A DNA stretch of 64,000 nucleotides from Podarcis raffonei (lineage: Eukaryota; Chordata; Lepidosauria; Squamata; Lacertidae), in contig NC_070614.1 in NCBI RefSeq assembly GCF_027172205.1, positions 39,996,001 through 40,060,000 on the forward strand, read 5' to 3'. Below the pieces are notes generated by a model, which was not told where the DNA came from, did no database searches, and worked only from the letters and a program-made list of their open reading frames with translations. The position numbers were made by a program, and so were the translations under genes. Positions 1 through 10,800 of the stretch are shown piece by piece (position 1 is the first letter of the stretch; each line of letters starts with the position of its first letter).

Positions 1-69
1 TCTGCATGGCTCTCTGTGCTTCATATTCAGCACGCTTGGTCTTTCAACATCTATAGACTCCAGCTAACG

Positions 70-165
70 CAGGGGTCAGCAACCTTTTTCATCAGGGGGC
101 CGGTCCACTGTCCCTCAGACCTTGTGGGCGGCCAGGCTATATTTTGAAAAATATAAATACCCTGC
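70..165 (+). mobile_element. hAT transposon end fragment
   Basis: It starts with the hAT-type terminus CAGGGGTCAGCAACC and runs into a 'ggccggtccactgtccctcagacctt' type segment that I recall as the end of an abundant sauropsid non-autonomous hAT element. The matching opposite terminus was not found in the next kilobase, so the element is partial or has been broken by the sepiapterin-reductase-like sequence that follows directly. Confidence 0.6.
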
Positions 166-251
166 AAGCTGGTCCCGCAGCTGCCTCCGGACCTGGAGGA
201 GGAACTCACTCTGCACGTGCTCAGGAGCACGTATCTGCGCCGCCCGCTCAC

Positions 252-570
252 CAGCGTTGTTGACGAGCAGCAGCCGCTCCATCAGCCCGTTCCTGCAGAG
301 CTCCCAGGAGGCAAGCACCACGCACTGCGGCCCATTGTCTGACACCAGGTCGGCAGGCAGGCCGTGCACTCAGAGCACCGGGCAGGCGGCGCACAGCTCG
401 CCCTCCAGCTGCTCCGAGCGTGCCACCAACAGCAGCACCAAGCCGGGCACCAGGCACAGGGCAAGCAGGTGCACCAAGCTCTGGCTGAAGCCCCGCGACA
501 CGCCCTTCACAATGCCCATGCCGCGGCCCAGACCCGCCGCCTGCCCGCCAGCCTCTCTGTCCATGGCCAC
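252..570 (-). pseudogene. SPR: Sepiapterin reductase (SPR) exon 1 pseudogene copy
   Basis: Read on the minus strand from an ATG at 570, the translation follows human SPR exon 1 in order. It has a decayed Rossmann glycine motif (GVSRGFSQSL against GASRGFGRTL), then LLLVARSEQLEGEL, then HGLPADL, and ends with MERLLLVNNAG, the NNAG motif of short-chain dehydrogenases. One in-frame TGA lies at 370-372 and the usual TGASRGFG motif has become KGVSRGFS, so it cannot encode a working reductase. Right after NNAG comes a splice donor (GTGAGC, 251-246), where human exon 1 also ends, as I recall. This argues for a DNA-level duplicate of promoter, exon 1 and the start of intron 1 rather than a processed retrocopy. 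No later SPR exons are visible. The functional SPR gene would be elsewhere. Confidence 0.7.
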
Positions 571-600
571 GCCGGGTTTACCTCAGCCGCAGGCGGCGAG

Positions 601-643
601 GTTTCGGATTGGCTGCAGGAACTTCCTGCAGCCAATTCGAAAC
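601..643. repeat. 43-bp near-perfect palindrome with CCAAT arms
   Basis: Arms 601-621 and 623-643 are 21 bp each with one mismatch around a single C. Each arm carries a CCAAT box (ATTGG in the left, CCAAT in the right). A diverged third copy of the ATTGGCNGCAGGA unit lies at 685-700. The segment is upstream of the SPR-like exon and may be the decayed copy of its promoter. Confidence 0.75.
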
Positions 644-1316
644 CACACCAGCGTCGCCACCTGCCCAGAGCCGTCCGCGGCCTCAGATTGGCGGCAGGAG
701 CTTCCCACCCAGAAGCTGTGCCAGTGTCACAGAAGTCAGTCCCCACGCGGCAAGGCAGGCCATTAGGGTGCACCAAATTGACCAGAGTACATGCAACAGG
801 TTTGTGCAGGTTTTTAAAATCAAGTTCAGGATGCAGAATTTGGAGGCAGTTGGGGAACACACACTGCAATTATTTCCTGCTCTTTGTGGCCTACCCACAA
901 TCCATCACCGCCCTCGCCCATTCTTACCGAAGCAGCACTGCGCTTCCTAGTGCCCCAACAGCCAGGTCAGTCAGCCCATCCTCGCTCAGATCCATTCTTC
1001 CTTGGATGGACTGTCCGAAATAATGGAGCACCAGGGAGAGAGACTTGGCAGCAATCCGCTAAATAGGTTGAGGGGGGGAGAAAGAGAAAATAGGGGAACA
1101 AGGAAGGTTAGAGATCCTCAGCAGATGAGGTAGACACACCCTCAGTTCAGCTATTTCGCATGCCCATTTCTCCAACGCCTTTGTTTTAGACCCAATTAAG
1201 AAAATATTAGCCAATTAATCAGTTCCATTTTAAGTCCTTTAAAGGATTCATTAATTAAATCTGCATAGGGCAAACTAGAATAGTTTTGAAAAAAGAAGCA
1301 CACTTTCTTTGTATAT

Positions 1317-1337
1317 GTGTGTGTGTGTGTGTGTGTT
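1317..1337. repeat. (GT)n microsatellite
   Basis: Uninterrupted GT dinucleotides, followed by an interrupted GT-rich tract to about 1352. Confidence 0.9.
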
Positions 1338-1723
1338 TGCATGTGTGTGTGTCACAACAGCCAGAATTTATAAAATGTCCTGTTTAGTTACTGGATGCAA
1401 GTTGTCACATCTGTTATTATTATTGTTGTTGTTGTTTTTTAACTATAGAAGTACAGATTCTGCATTAATCTGTGCAAAGATGATCTGGGCCCGATATTGG
1501 GGGGTGGGGATCACATCTGTCATCCAAAAAGGGAGCGGTTATTGAGATTATGTATTGAATTGGGTTTCTATCCAGACCTGGCTGCAATTGCGTTCCAACA
1601 GCTCTGTTGCTTTACTGCTTCCATTTCACCAATGATCAGTGGAGACTGATTCAGGAATCGGCTCATAAGAATCCAATGGAGAGATGTGGAGGGACTGAAT
1701 CTGTACTGCCTGCATCAGGAATA

Positions 1724-1835
1724 GGAAACCTGTGCTCTCCCCCACCCAGCCAGCATGGCCATTGGTCAGAGACGATGGGAGTTGTAGTCCAGTATCAGGA
1801 GGGTCACGCATTCCCCATCCCTGGCCTAGCTCTTT
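1724..1835. mobile_element. Degraded hAT-type MITE
   Basis: It carries the arms 'ggaaacctgtgctctcc' and 'gcattccccatccctg' with an internal 'gatgggagttgtagtcc', the signature of the palindromic family that is complete at 46374-46509. It is shortened and diverged. Confidence 0.6.
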
Positions 1836-1920
1836 AGCCATTGGACCACCTTGCCACACACAAGCAGACAATATATGCACTTGCTGTTCCAATATATGCA
1901 CTTTTGACTCTCAGGCTCAC

Positions 1921-2124
1921 CTGGCCGTGGTGTTTCTTCAGCCCGCCTGCTTCTCCCAGGAAGATGTAAATGGCCCCACAATCTTCATCCTCCATGGGAG
2001 CTCCGATCGCCACATCTGCAAAGCCATCCCCGCTTATGTCCCCTAAAGCGCAGAGTGCTGCCCCAAAACGGCCAAAGCTGCTGCCAGGATCCCCACGAAG
2101 CGTTTGGAGGGAAACAAGGTGACC
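1921..2124 (-). CDS. ITGAM-like: Integrin alpha FG-GAP exon, last in window
   Basis: Encodes [20 protein letters not shown], then [20 protein letters not shown] and [28 protein letters not shown] is the calcium loop. The donor is GTGAGC. The gene continues past position 1. Confidence 0.95.
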
Positions 2125-4788
2125 CTGCCGGGAGGAGTGTAACTTGTTAACATAGTTATACCCTCTCCAACTTCCCTTAACCAAATTTCAAGGCGGCAAA
2201 TATATTTGGCATTAAAACGACTCCAACATTTAACAATCAATAACTGGAAGAAGGAACAGCATTTAAAGCAGCATTAGTATGACATTATTTTTTTAAAAAA
2301 ATAGACAGTGGGAAGATGAGCTAAGACCATTCTCTAAAAGCAATGAGGCAATACAACCAAAACACATATCCTGGATTAAACGGACCTCAATCAACCTCCT
2401 GGGGTCTGACAATGATGTTTACTGTCCTAGTGAACGAAATTCCCCCAGTTAAATCTTATTTCATCTATGAGCTCAAGATGGCAGTCTCTGCCCTGGTGTT
2501 ACAATTTAAGGTCCAATTTTGTACCATGGTTGACTTGTACCATCAGACGACACAGCAAATCTTCAAACAGCTCTTGTTTATTCACAGGCCAGAACAGAAC
2601 TGGGCTGAAGGGTTCAGCCAACCTGCTTATATAGAGCTCAACTACAAGCAACAGTAACCACTTTCTGTAACTATCCAATCACTGAACGTCACTTTCAATT
2701 CCTTATTTGCTTATGTGGACCTGAGTGAAAACTATCTACAATATCCCCCTGCTGGCCCAAGGTGAGAACTTCAGTACATAACACCAATCACAGGAGGAAG
2801 GAAAGAGATCGGCCTTCAAATGCTTCTTGAAAATAAAATGTGTTGATTATACTCTGCAGAGTTAGCACACAGCTTGGAAACTGACTGCATGCCGAGTCCT
2901 TGCTAGGAGAGCAAGCTCACCTTGGTTGCAGTCGCACACAGAGACACTTGGTATTGAAAATAAAAAGGGCCTGGGTGGGTTTTTTTATAGGCAAGACATA
3001 CTTGGGTAGAAAAGAGTTCTTAGTTCTAACTAAATCTGGAGATGCAGCAGAGCCATGCTTGGCTCCTGGGATAGCTCAGTTGGTAGAGCATGAGACTCTT
3101 AATCTCAGGGCCATGGGTTCGAGCCCCACATTGCGCAAAAGACTGCAGGGGGCTGGACTAGATGGCCCTCATGGTCCCTTCCAACTCTACTATTCAACCC
3201 TATTCTATTACACCCCCCTTGCAATCAGCAGAGATACATCCACAGATGTCCTCTCCCCATCAGCTTCAGAAGCAAGAGTGCAAAGAAGGAAATTTGATCA
3301 TCTTTATCAGTCTAACATCAAAGGAAAGTTCAGCACAGAGATCCAAGGACAGTGAGAAAGTTTGGGAATCTTTAAAAATTCCCCTCTCTATCTGCATTAA
3401 CCCTGTGCAAACCACTCATCAAGCTGAGCTGCATCCCAACATTTCCCATGAAAGCTGGATGGAGCAGAAGTTCAGTTTTTCCAGAAGTTCAGGGCAGCTG
3501 CTTATCAGCTCCACCTGGTACACAGGCTAAGACCCTACCTGCCTGCAGACTGTCTCCCCAGAGTGGTGCATGCTCTAGTTATCTCTCGCCTGGACTACTG
3601 CAATGTCCTCTATGTGGAGCTACCTTTGAAGGTGACCCAGAAACTACAACTAATCCAGAATGTGGCAGCTAGACTGGTGACTGGGAGCAGCCGCCGAGAC
3701 CATTTAACACCGGTCTTGAAAGACCTACACTGGCTCCCAGTATGTTTCCAAGCACAATTCAAAGTGTTGCTGTTGACTTTTAAAGCCCTAAATGGCCTCG
3801 GTCCAGTATACCTGAAGGAGTGTCTCCACCTCCATCGTTCTGCCCGGACACTGAGGTCCAGTGCCGAGGGCCTTCTGGCGGTTCCCTCGCTACGAGAAGC
3901 CAAGTTACAGGGAACCAGGCAGAGGGCCTTCTCGGTAGTGGCACCCGCCCTGTGGAATGCCCTCCCATCAGATGTCAAAGAGAAAAATAACTACCAAACT
4001 TTTAGAAGACATCTGAGGGCAGCCCTGTTTAGGGAAGCTTTTAATGTTTAATAGGTTATTGTATTTTAGTGTCCTGTTGGAAGCTGCCCAGAGTGGCTGG
4101 GGAAACCCAGCCAGATGGACGGGATATAAATAATAAATAATAATAATAATAATAATAATTATTATTATTATTATTATTATTATTCCAGATGCTAGCAAGT
4201 CTGGTCCATCCTCCTCTTTGCCCCTTCTTCCCACCCACCCACCCTTCCCAACCCTACCACTGGTGCGTTTCCTCACCTGGTCATTCATAGAGCGGACATC
4301 AACAAGCCCACCTTGGTTCTTACTGTAATAATGGGGAGCCCCAATCAGAACAAGGTCAGTATTGTTGTCTTCATCTAGGTCAACGGAGCAGACCTCAGCC
4401 CCATAGTAAGAACCCAACTGGAAAGAAATAGAAAGACAATATGGAGGTGACTGGCAGAAGTGAAGATGACCAATTAGACTAGTGGGCTTAATCTTTGCCA
4501 AAACAGACTCATGGGCCAAACTGAGAGGCATGGGTATAGCCAAGGCAGGACAGGGTGGGGCAGCTGTCCCCCCATAAAAAAAATACATAGCTAACTGAGG
4601 ATATGCCTTCCCTAGCAAAAGGCCCTCCCCAACAAAAAACCTGGCTAAGCTCATGTCAAAAGGTCTAGCAGGTTTAATGAGGTCCATGGATCACAGCTTT
4701 ACCACCAATTATTTAGATTTTAAGAACAGGGCAGGCTAATGGCACTCATATCTTTAGTTTCATGTCTAGCTTGGCCCTGAGAGGGAGA

Positions 4789-4847
<59 letters not shown>

Positions 4848-7800
4848 AAGATGTAGGCCCAAAACCCTCTTGGAATATTGATGTGAAGCAGTTTGAGACT
4901 GACAGGAGTATCCCATGGCAGAGTTAATCAGTTAGTCAACTGGAATCTGTGATCAAATAAAGGTCAGTCAGAGAAGGGGCACAAGAAAAAGAAGAAACAC
5001 AGGAATAGAGCCTTTTCAGATTTTAATACAGTGGTACCTCGGGTTAATTCATTCCAGAGGTCTGTTCTTAACCTGAAACTGTTCTTAACTGAAGCACCAC
5101 TTTAGTTAATGGGGCCTCCTGCTGCCACCGTGCCACCGGAACACGATTTCTGTTCTCATCCTGAAGCAAAGTTCTTAACCCGAGGTACTATTTCTGGATT
5201 AGCAGAGTATGTAACCTGAAGCATCTGTAACGTGAAGCGTATGTAACACGAGGTACCACTGTAGTTGCAGGATTTACTCCTAATCACTATCAATATGATG
5301 TCTGCTTATTGTTTAGCAGCTGCTCAGTGATTTTTGACAAGTTGTTCGATTATCAACTCCCTCTGTCTCTTCCATGTGTTTGAAGTAAACTTTCTAAGAG
5401 AAAGAGGGGAAAGGCTGTAGGACACCTGCTTGGCATGCAGAAGGTCCCAGGTTTCCATCCTCAGCATCTCTAGGCAGGGATGGGAAGATCCGCTGCCTGA
5501 AGCTGACTGCTGCCAAGTCAGTGTAGACAGTACCAAACTACATGGGCCAATAGATTGACTCCTGCGCTCCTATCTCTCTGCTGGTTCTAGATTAGTTAAG
5601 GTAGCCTGCCTTGCTTTAACACTAAACTTCCAGGGCAGCTTACAACTTTCACACCCAACATGAAGTGAATGGGAGACTGATCTGCACCCCGGTTTCTGCC
5701 TCTTACCTGATCCCCTTCAGAGAATACCACCAAGCGCTTACTCCGGCTTTCAAAGACTGCGACAGCTCCGACATGCTGGTATCGTGGAGCCCCAGCTATA
5801 TAGAACTGCTTCTGCCCATGTTGAGCTACAGCCACCGAATAGCCTGTCAGAGACAAAGAAAGAGGAGGTTGTGGACGTCGGGTTGGATGAGTTAGCTCCT
5901 GGCAGGCCATTAGATATGGAAGGCAAAGGAGAAGCTGCGTCGACTTCCGGTTGGCGCCAGCGCTAATGGCCGCCTCCCGCTGAGCTCTGCTCAGGGAGGC
6001 TTCTTCACGAGTTCGGGTCTGACCGCTACGGCGAAGCGGGGACCCTTAAAATCTCAGGCGCAGAAGCCTGAGAGCAAGGAGGCTCGGTGGGCACCTGAAG
6101 CGCCCCTCTTTACTGCAAAGGAGCCTTTTTAAAGGCTCCGGAGTGGCAGCGGGGAGCGCGGTGCTGAGAGCCGCTACCCAGCCCGTGAAGTGAAGCCGCG
6201 TCGCCATTGATGGAGAGCGCCGACTTCTTCCTGACATTTGGATTACAAATTGGACTACCGTGAGTAAGACTGAGCAAAAAAAATTAAAAGGAAATAATTA
6301 TAAATTGGCTGAAAGCGGAGAAGGTAAAAAATAAGGAAGTCTGCCTTCTCCGGACTGCATGTAAATAAAGCATCGAAACAAGAAGCTGCAATTGTCAGAA
6401 AGTGCTTTAAAAGAGACGGACTCAGGCATTGGACTTAGCTCCCCCCCTTGGCAAGCAGGGGCAGGGGGGAAGATTTATGAACTGTCTTACCTGCATGAAA
6501 GAGGCTTAGAAGGGAAAGTTCTGCCGTTTTAAACCCTTGGGGAGGACTGCCTGGGAGTGAGCTACCGGGACTGAGAACTGTCATTTGAGACTTGCTACAA
6601 AGTACGTGTTTTGCTGGATTACAATTAAAGATTTGATCTGACAGAAGTTTGGAACTTTGGAAAGATACAATTTGGCTAGTTAGAAGATATTGGACATTTG
6701 GTTGCCACTTTTGTTTATCCAGGAAGGGAACTTTTGTTACCTTGTATTGGAAATTCTGAACTGCTCCATCTAGAGGCTGTAGGGAAATAGCTATTATTTT
6801 TCTGCAAGGAACAGACTTGTGGAATTTTCCACCTGAAAGTGATTCTCGTGGGAAAGACCTTGGGATATGAGTGGCCCAACAGAGGAGAGAACAACAAGGG
6901 CTAAAAGCAAAGCTGAACAAAAGAGAAGAGGTTCAATTGTACCACCTGCAGCTCCCTCCATGGATACAGTAACAATAACAAAGGCATTAGTCAAGATAAA
7001 TGAAACCCTAGAAGTGCTAACAAAGCAGAGCACTGAAAATTCCAAACAGTTGAATCAATTATCAACAAAATTGGACTTGAATACAGAGACTATAAATAAA
7101 TTAGTTCAAGAGAATGAGATAACTAGAAAGATTGCAGAGGAGGCAAAAGTTTCGGCAGAGGAAGCAAAACTTTCTGCAGGAAATACACAGGAACAGATAG
7201 TACCAGTCTGTAAAAAGCTGGAAGAACATGATGCTGCTCTGTCTTTACTGGAATTACAGAGAAAAAATAAAAATCTGAGACTGAGATCGATTCCAGAAAA
7301 TGAAAAGGACAATTTGATAGACTATTTGACAAAAGAATTTCTGGAATTCTGGCAGGACAGCTTGAAAGAGGAGGAATTTAAGATAACAACGGCTTTCAGA
7401 CTGGGAAGGAAACAGAACAGAAAGAGCCCAAGAGATTGCCTTATAACTCTGAGATCTCAGGAGGAGAGAGATAAGATATTGAATTTACATTTCCAAACAG
7501 CCCTTGAAATTGAAGACTCGCGTGTGCAGATTTTTAAGGATATTCCTAAAAATATCTTGGAAGCGAGGACCCATTACAAGGATTTGGTCACTCTATTGAG
7601 AAAGAACAACATACTATTCAGATGGGAGTTCCCACAAGGCCTGTCCTTTAACTACAAAGGAAAGAAAATCAAGATAAAAACAGTGCAAGACAAAGAACAG
7701 TTCCTGACAAGAAATGAGGAAGATCTTCTTAAGGAAACGGCGGAACCTACGGATCTAGAAAATCTACCAGATATTTCAAATCTGTCTTTTGGAGCTAGAA

Positions 7801-10800
7801 AATCAACAGAAGAAGATCTCCTTGGTGCTGTTGGAGGGGCAACTGAATAAATAACAAGATGTCTCTGAAATTCTTAAGTTGGAATTGTAATGGTTTGAAC
7901 CTTCCTAGAAAGAGACGAGAAGTCTTTCATATTCTGAAAAAAGAACAATTGGACTTGATTTGTTTACAGGAAACCCATGTGACTAGGGTACACCGAAAAT
8001 TACTTATCAATAAAAGATTAGGACAAGAATTTATTTCATCGGATAAAGTGAAGAAAAGAGGAGTGGTGATTTATGCAAAGGAGAAGTTGGCCCCTAAATT
8101 AATATTTAAAGATGAACAAGGAAGGTATTTGGCAATTGAAATTCAAGTACAAGGAGAAAAACTATTGATAATAGGAGTCTATGCACCAAACGAAGGGAAG
8201 TCGGAATTTTTTAAGAAACTGCATGAGACATTAATAGACTTTCTGGATTACAATGTAATCTTAATGGGAGATATGAATGGAGTGGTCTCTACAAATATGG
8301 ACAAAGCACAAAAACAGGTGATCTCCAAGGATGGGAGATTACCTAAGACATTTTTTGAAATGACTGATAATATGAACCTGATTGACATTTGGAGAACAAG
8401 GAACCCTCTCGAGAGAGAGGGAACCTTTTTCTCTGAAGTAAAAATGACATGGACGAGAATCGACCAAATATGGATAACTAGTGGGATGGCAGCAAAGGTC
8501 AAGAAAGTGGAAATCTGCCCAAAGACTTGCTCCGACCATAACGCTGTAAAGATGGAAATGAACCCAACAACAGCTGGTTCCTTCAGATGGAGGATGAATG
8601 ACTCCCTATTTAGAGATGAAGAGGTATATAAAAAGGCCCAGAAGGCGGTCAAGGACTATTTTGAGATAAATCTGAGAACAGAAGTGGAAAAAAGAATAGT
8701 TTGGGATGCAAGTAAAGCTGTTATGAGAGGATTTTTAATACAACAGAATGCCGTAAAAAGGAAGAGACAGAATGAGAGAAAGGATAAGATCATGGAAAAG
8801 ATAAAAGAAGGAGAAAAAAGACTGAGATCTAAACCAAAGTCTCATGAAATTTTGAGAGAAATTAAGTTTCATCAGAGACAATATATGGAATTGATGAATC
8901 AAGAGATAGAATGGAAAATAAAACAAATGAGACAAAAGACATTTGAATCGGCAGATAAATGTGGGAAACTTTTGGCATGGCAATTGAAGAAAAGACAAAA
9001 ACAGAATATGGTTACCAACTTAGAAGTCGAGGGAAAGAACATTTATAAACCAAACGAGATTAGAAACTGTTTTCAGAGCTATTTCAGGAGACTCTATGCA
9101 CAAGGGCCGGTGAACGAAAAAGAAATTGAAGAATTTCTCCAAAAATATGGATTACAAAAAATTTCGGAACAAAGTAGAGTGATTTTGAATCAGAAGATAA
9201 CTGATCAAGAAATTGAGGGAGCCATTCAAAATATGCAATTGGGAAAATCTCCAGGACCGGATGGACTGACCTCCAGATACTACAAAGCTTTGAAAGAATG
9301 GCTTATGCAACCGCTGAAGGAGGTCTGTAACGAAATTTTGGAGGGGAAGAAGGCACCTGAATCGTGGAAAGAAGCTTATATTACACTTATACCAAAGACA
9401 GAGACCGAGAAGAACCAGGTCAAGAACTACCGCCCTATATCATTACTCAATGTGGACTACAAAATTTTTGCAGATATTTTGGCAAAAAGACTGAAAAGAG
9501 TTTTGGTGGAGGAGATTCATAAAGACCAAGCGGGCTTTCTTCCAGGAAGACATTTGTCAGACAATGTGAGGAATATAATAGACATTATGGAGTTACTGGA
9601 AGCTAATATTAATACTAAGGCAGTATTAATATTTGTGGATGCGGAGAAAGCCTTTGACAATATTTCTTGGAGTTTTATGAAAAAGAATCTCCAAGGGATG
9701 GGGGTAGGCCAAGGTTTTGAAAATGGTATAAGTGCAATTTATTCTGAGCAAAAAGCAAAATTGATTGTAAATAATGTGGTTACAGAAGAATTTGCTATTG
9801 AAAAAGGGACACGACAGGGATGCCCAATATCCCCACTACTTTTTATATCTGTCCTGGAGGTTTTATTAAACATGATTAGAGAGGACCAGCTGGTTAAAGG
9901 GATTCAGGTCGGAGCTAAACAGTACAAACTGAGAGCATTTGCAGATGATTTAGTTTTAACCCTACAAGAGCCAGACACTAGTACGAAAAGAGTTTTAGAA
10001 CTAATACAAGCATTTGGTCAAGTAGCAGGTTTTAAGTTGAACAAACAGAAAACGAAAGTACTGGACAAAAACTTAACAGCTGTTGAAAGGGAAAAGTTTC
10101 AGAGTGAAACGGGTTTAATGGTAACAAAGAAGGTGAAATACCTGGGGATTAATTTGACATCTAAGAATGTGAACTTATTTAAGGATAACTATGAGAAATG
10201 CTGGTCAGAAATTAAGAAAGATCTAGAAGTATGGTCAAATTTGAGACTTTCCTTGTTAGGCCGTATTGCTGTTATTAAGATGAATGTCTTGCCTAGAATG
10301 TTGTTTTTGTTTCAAACATTGCAGATTTTAGACAAAATGGATTGTTTCAAGAGGTGGCAAAAAGACATATCTAGATTTGTCTGGCAGGGCAAAAAGCCCA
10401 GAATAAAATTTAAGATATTAACTGATGCAAAAGAAAGAGGGGGGTTTGCCCTGCCGGACTTAAAGTTGTACTATGAATCAGCGGCGTTTTGCTGGCTGAA
10501 AAGTTGGCTGCTTCTTGAAAACACAGACATTTTGGATTTGGAAGGGTTTAATAACAGATTTGGCTGGCATGCATATATATGGTATGACAAGGTAAAAATT
10601 CATCAAGGTTTCAAGAACCATATTGTTAGGAAAGCATTGTACAAGGTTTGGACTCGATATAAAGATCTGTTGGAAAACAAAACCCCCAGGTGGCTGTCAC
10701 CAATGGAAGCTAAGGAAGTGAAAAAACTTAATATGGAATCCAAATGGCCAAAGTATTGGGAAATTATAGAACAGGAGGAGGGAAAAGTGAAATTGCAGAG

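Noticed and set aside
122-1023. Long plus-strand ORFs of 214 and 219 codons
   Set aside because: They are antisense to the SPR-like exon in GC-rich sequence, and the translations look compositionally random.
3063-3136. tRNA-Lys gene
   Set aside because: The acceptor stem does not pair and a CR1-type tail follows. It is a SINE. The same applies to 27541, 33390, 35772 and 62416.
3968-4687. 239-codon minus-strand frame
   Set aside because: It reads through an integrin exon, its introns and an (AAT)n tract. Only 4277-4417 is coding by splice sites and homology.
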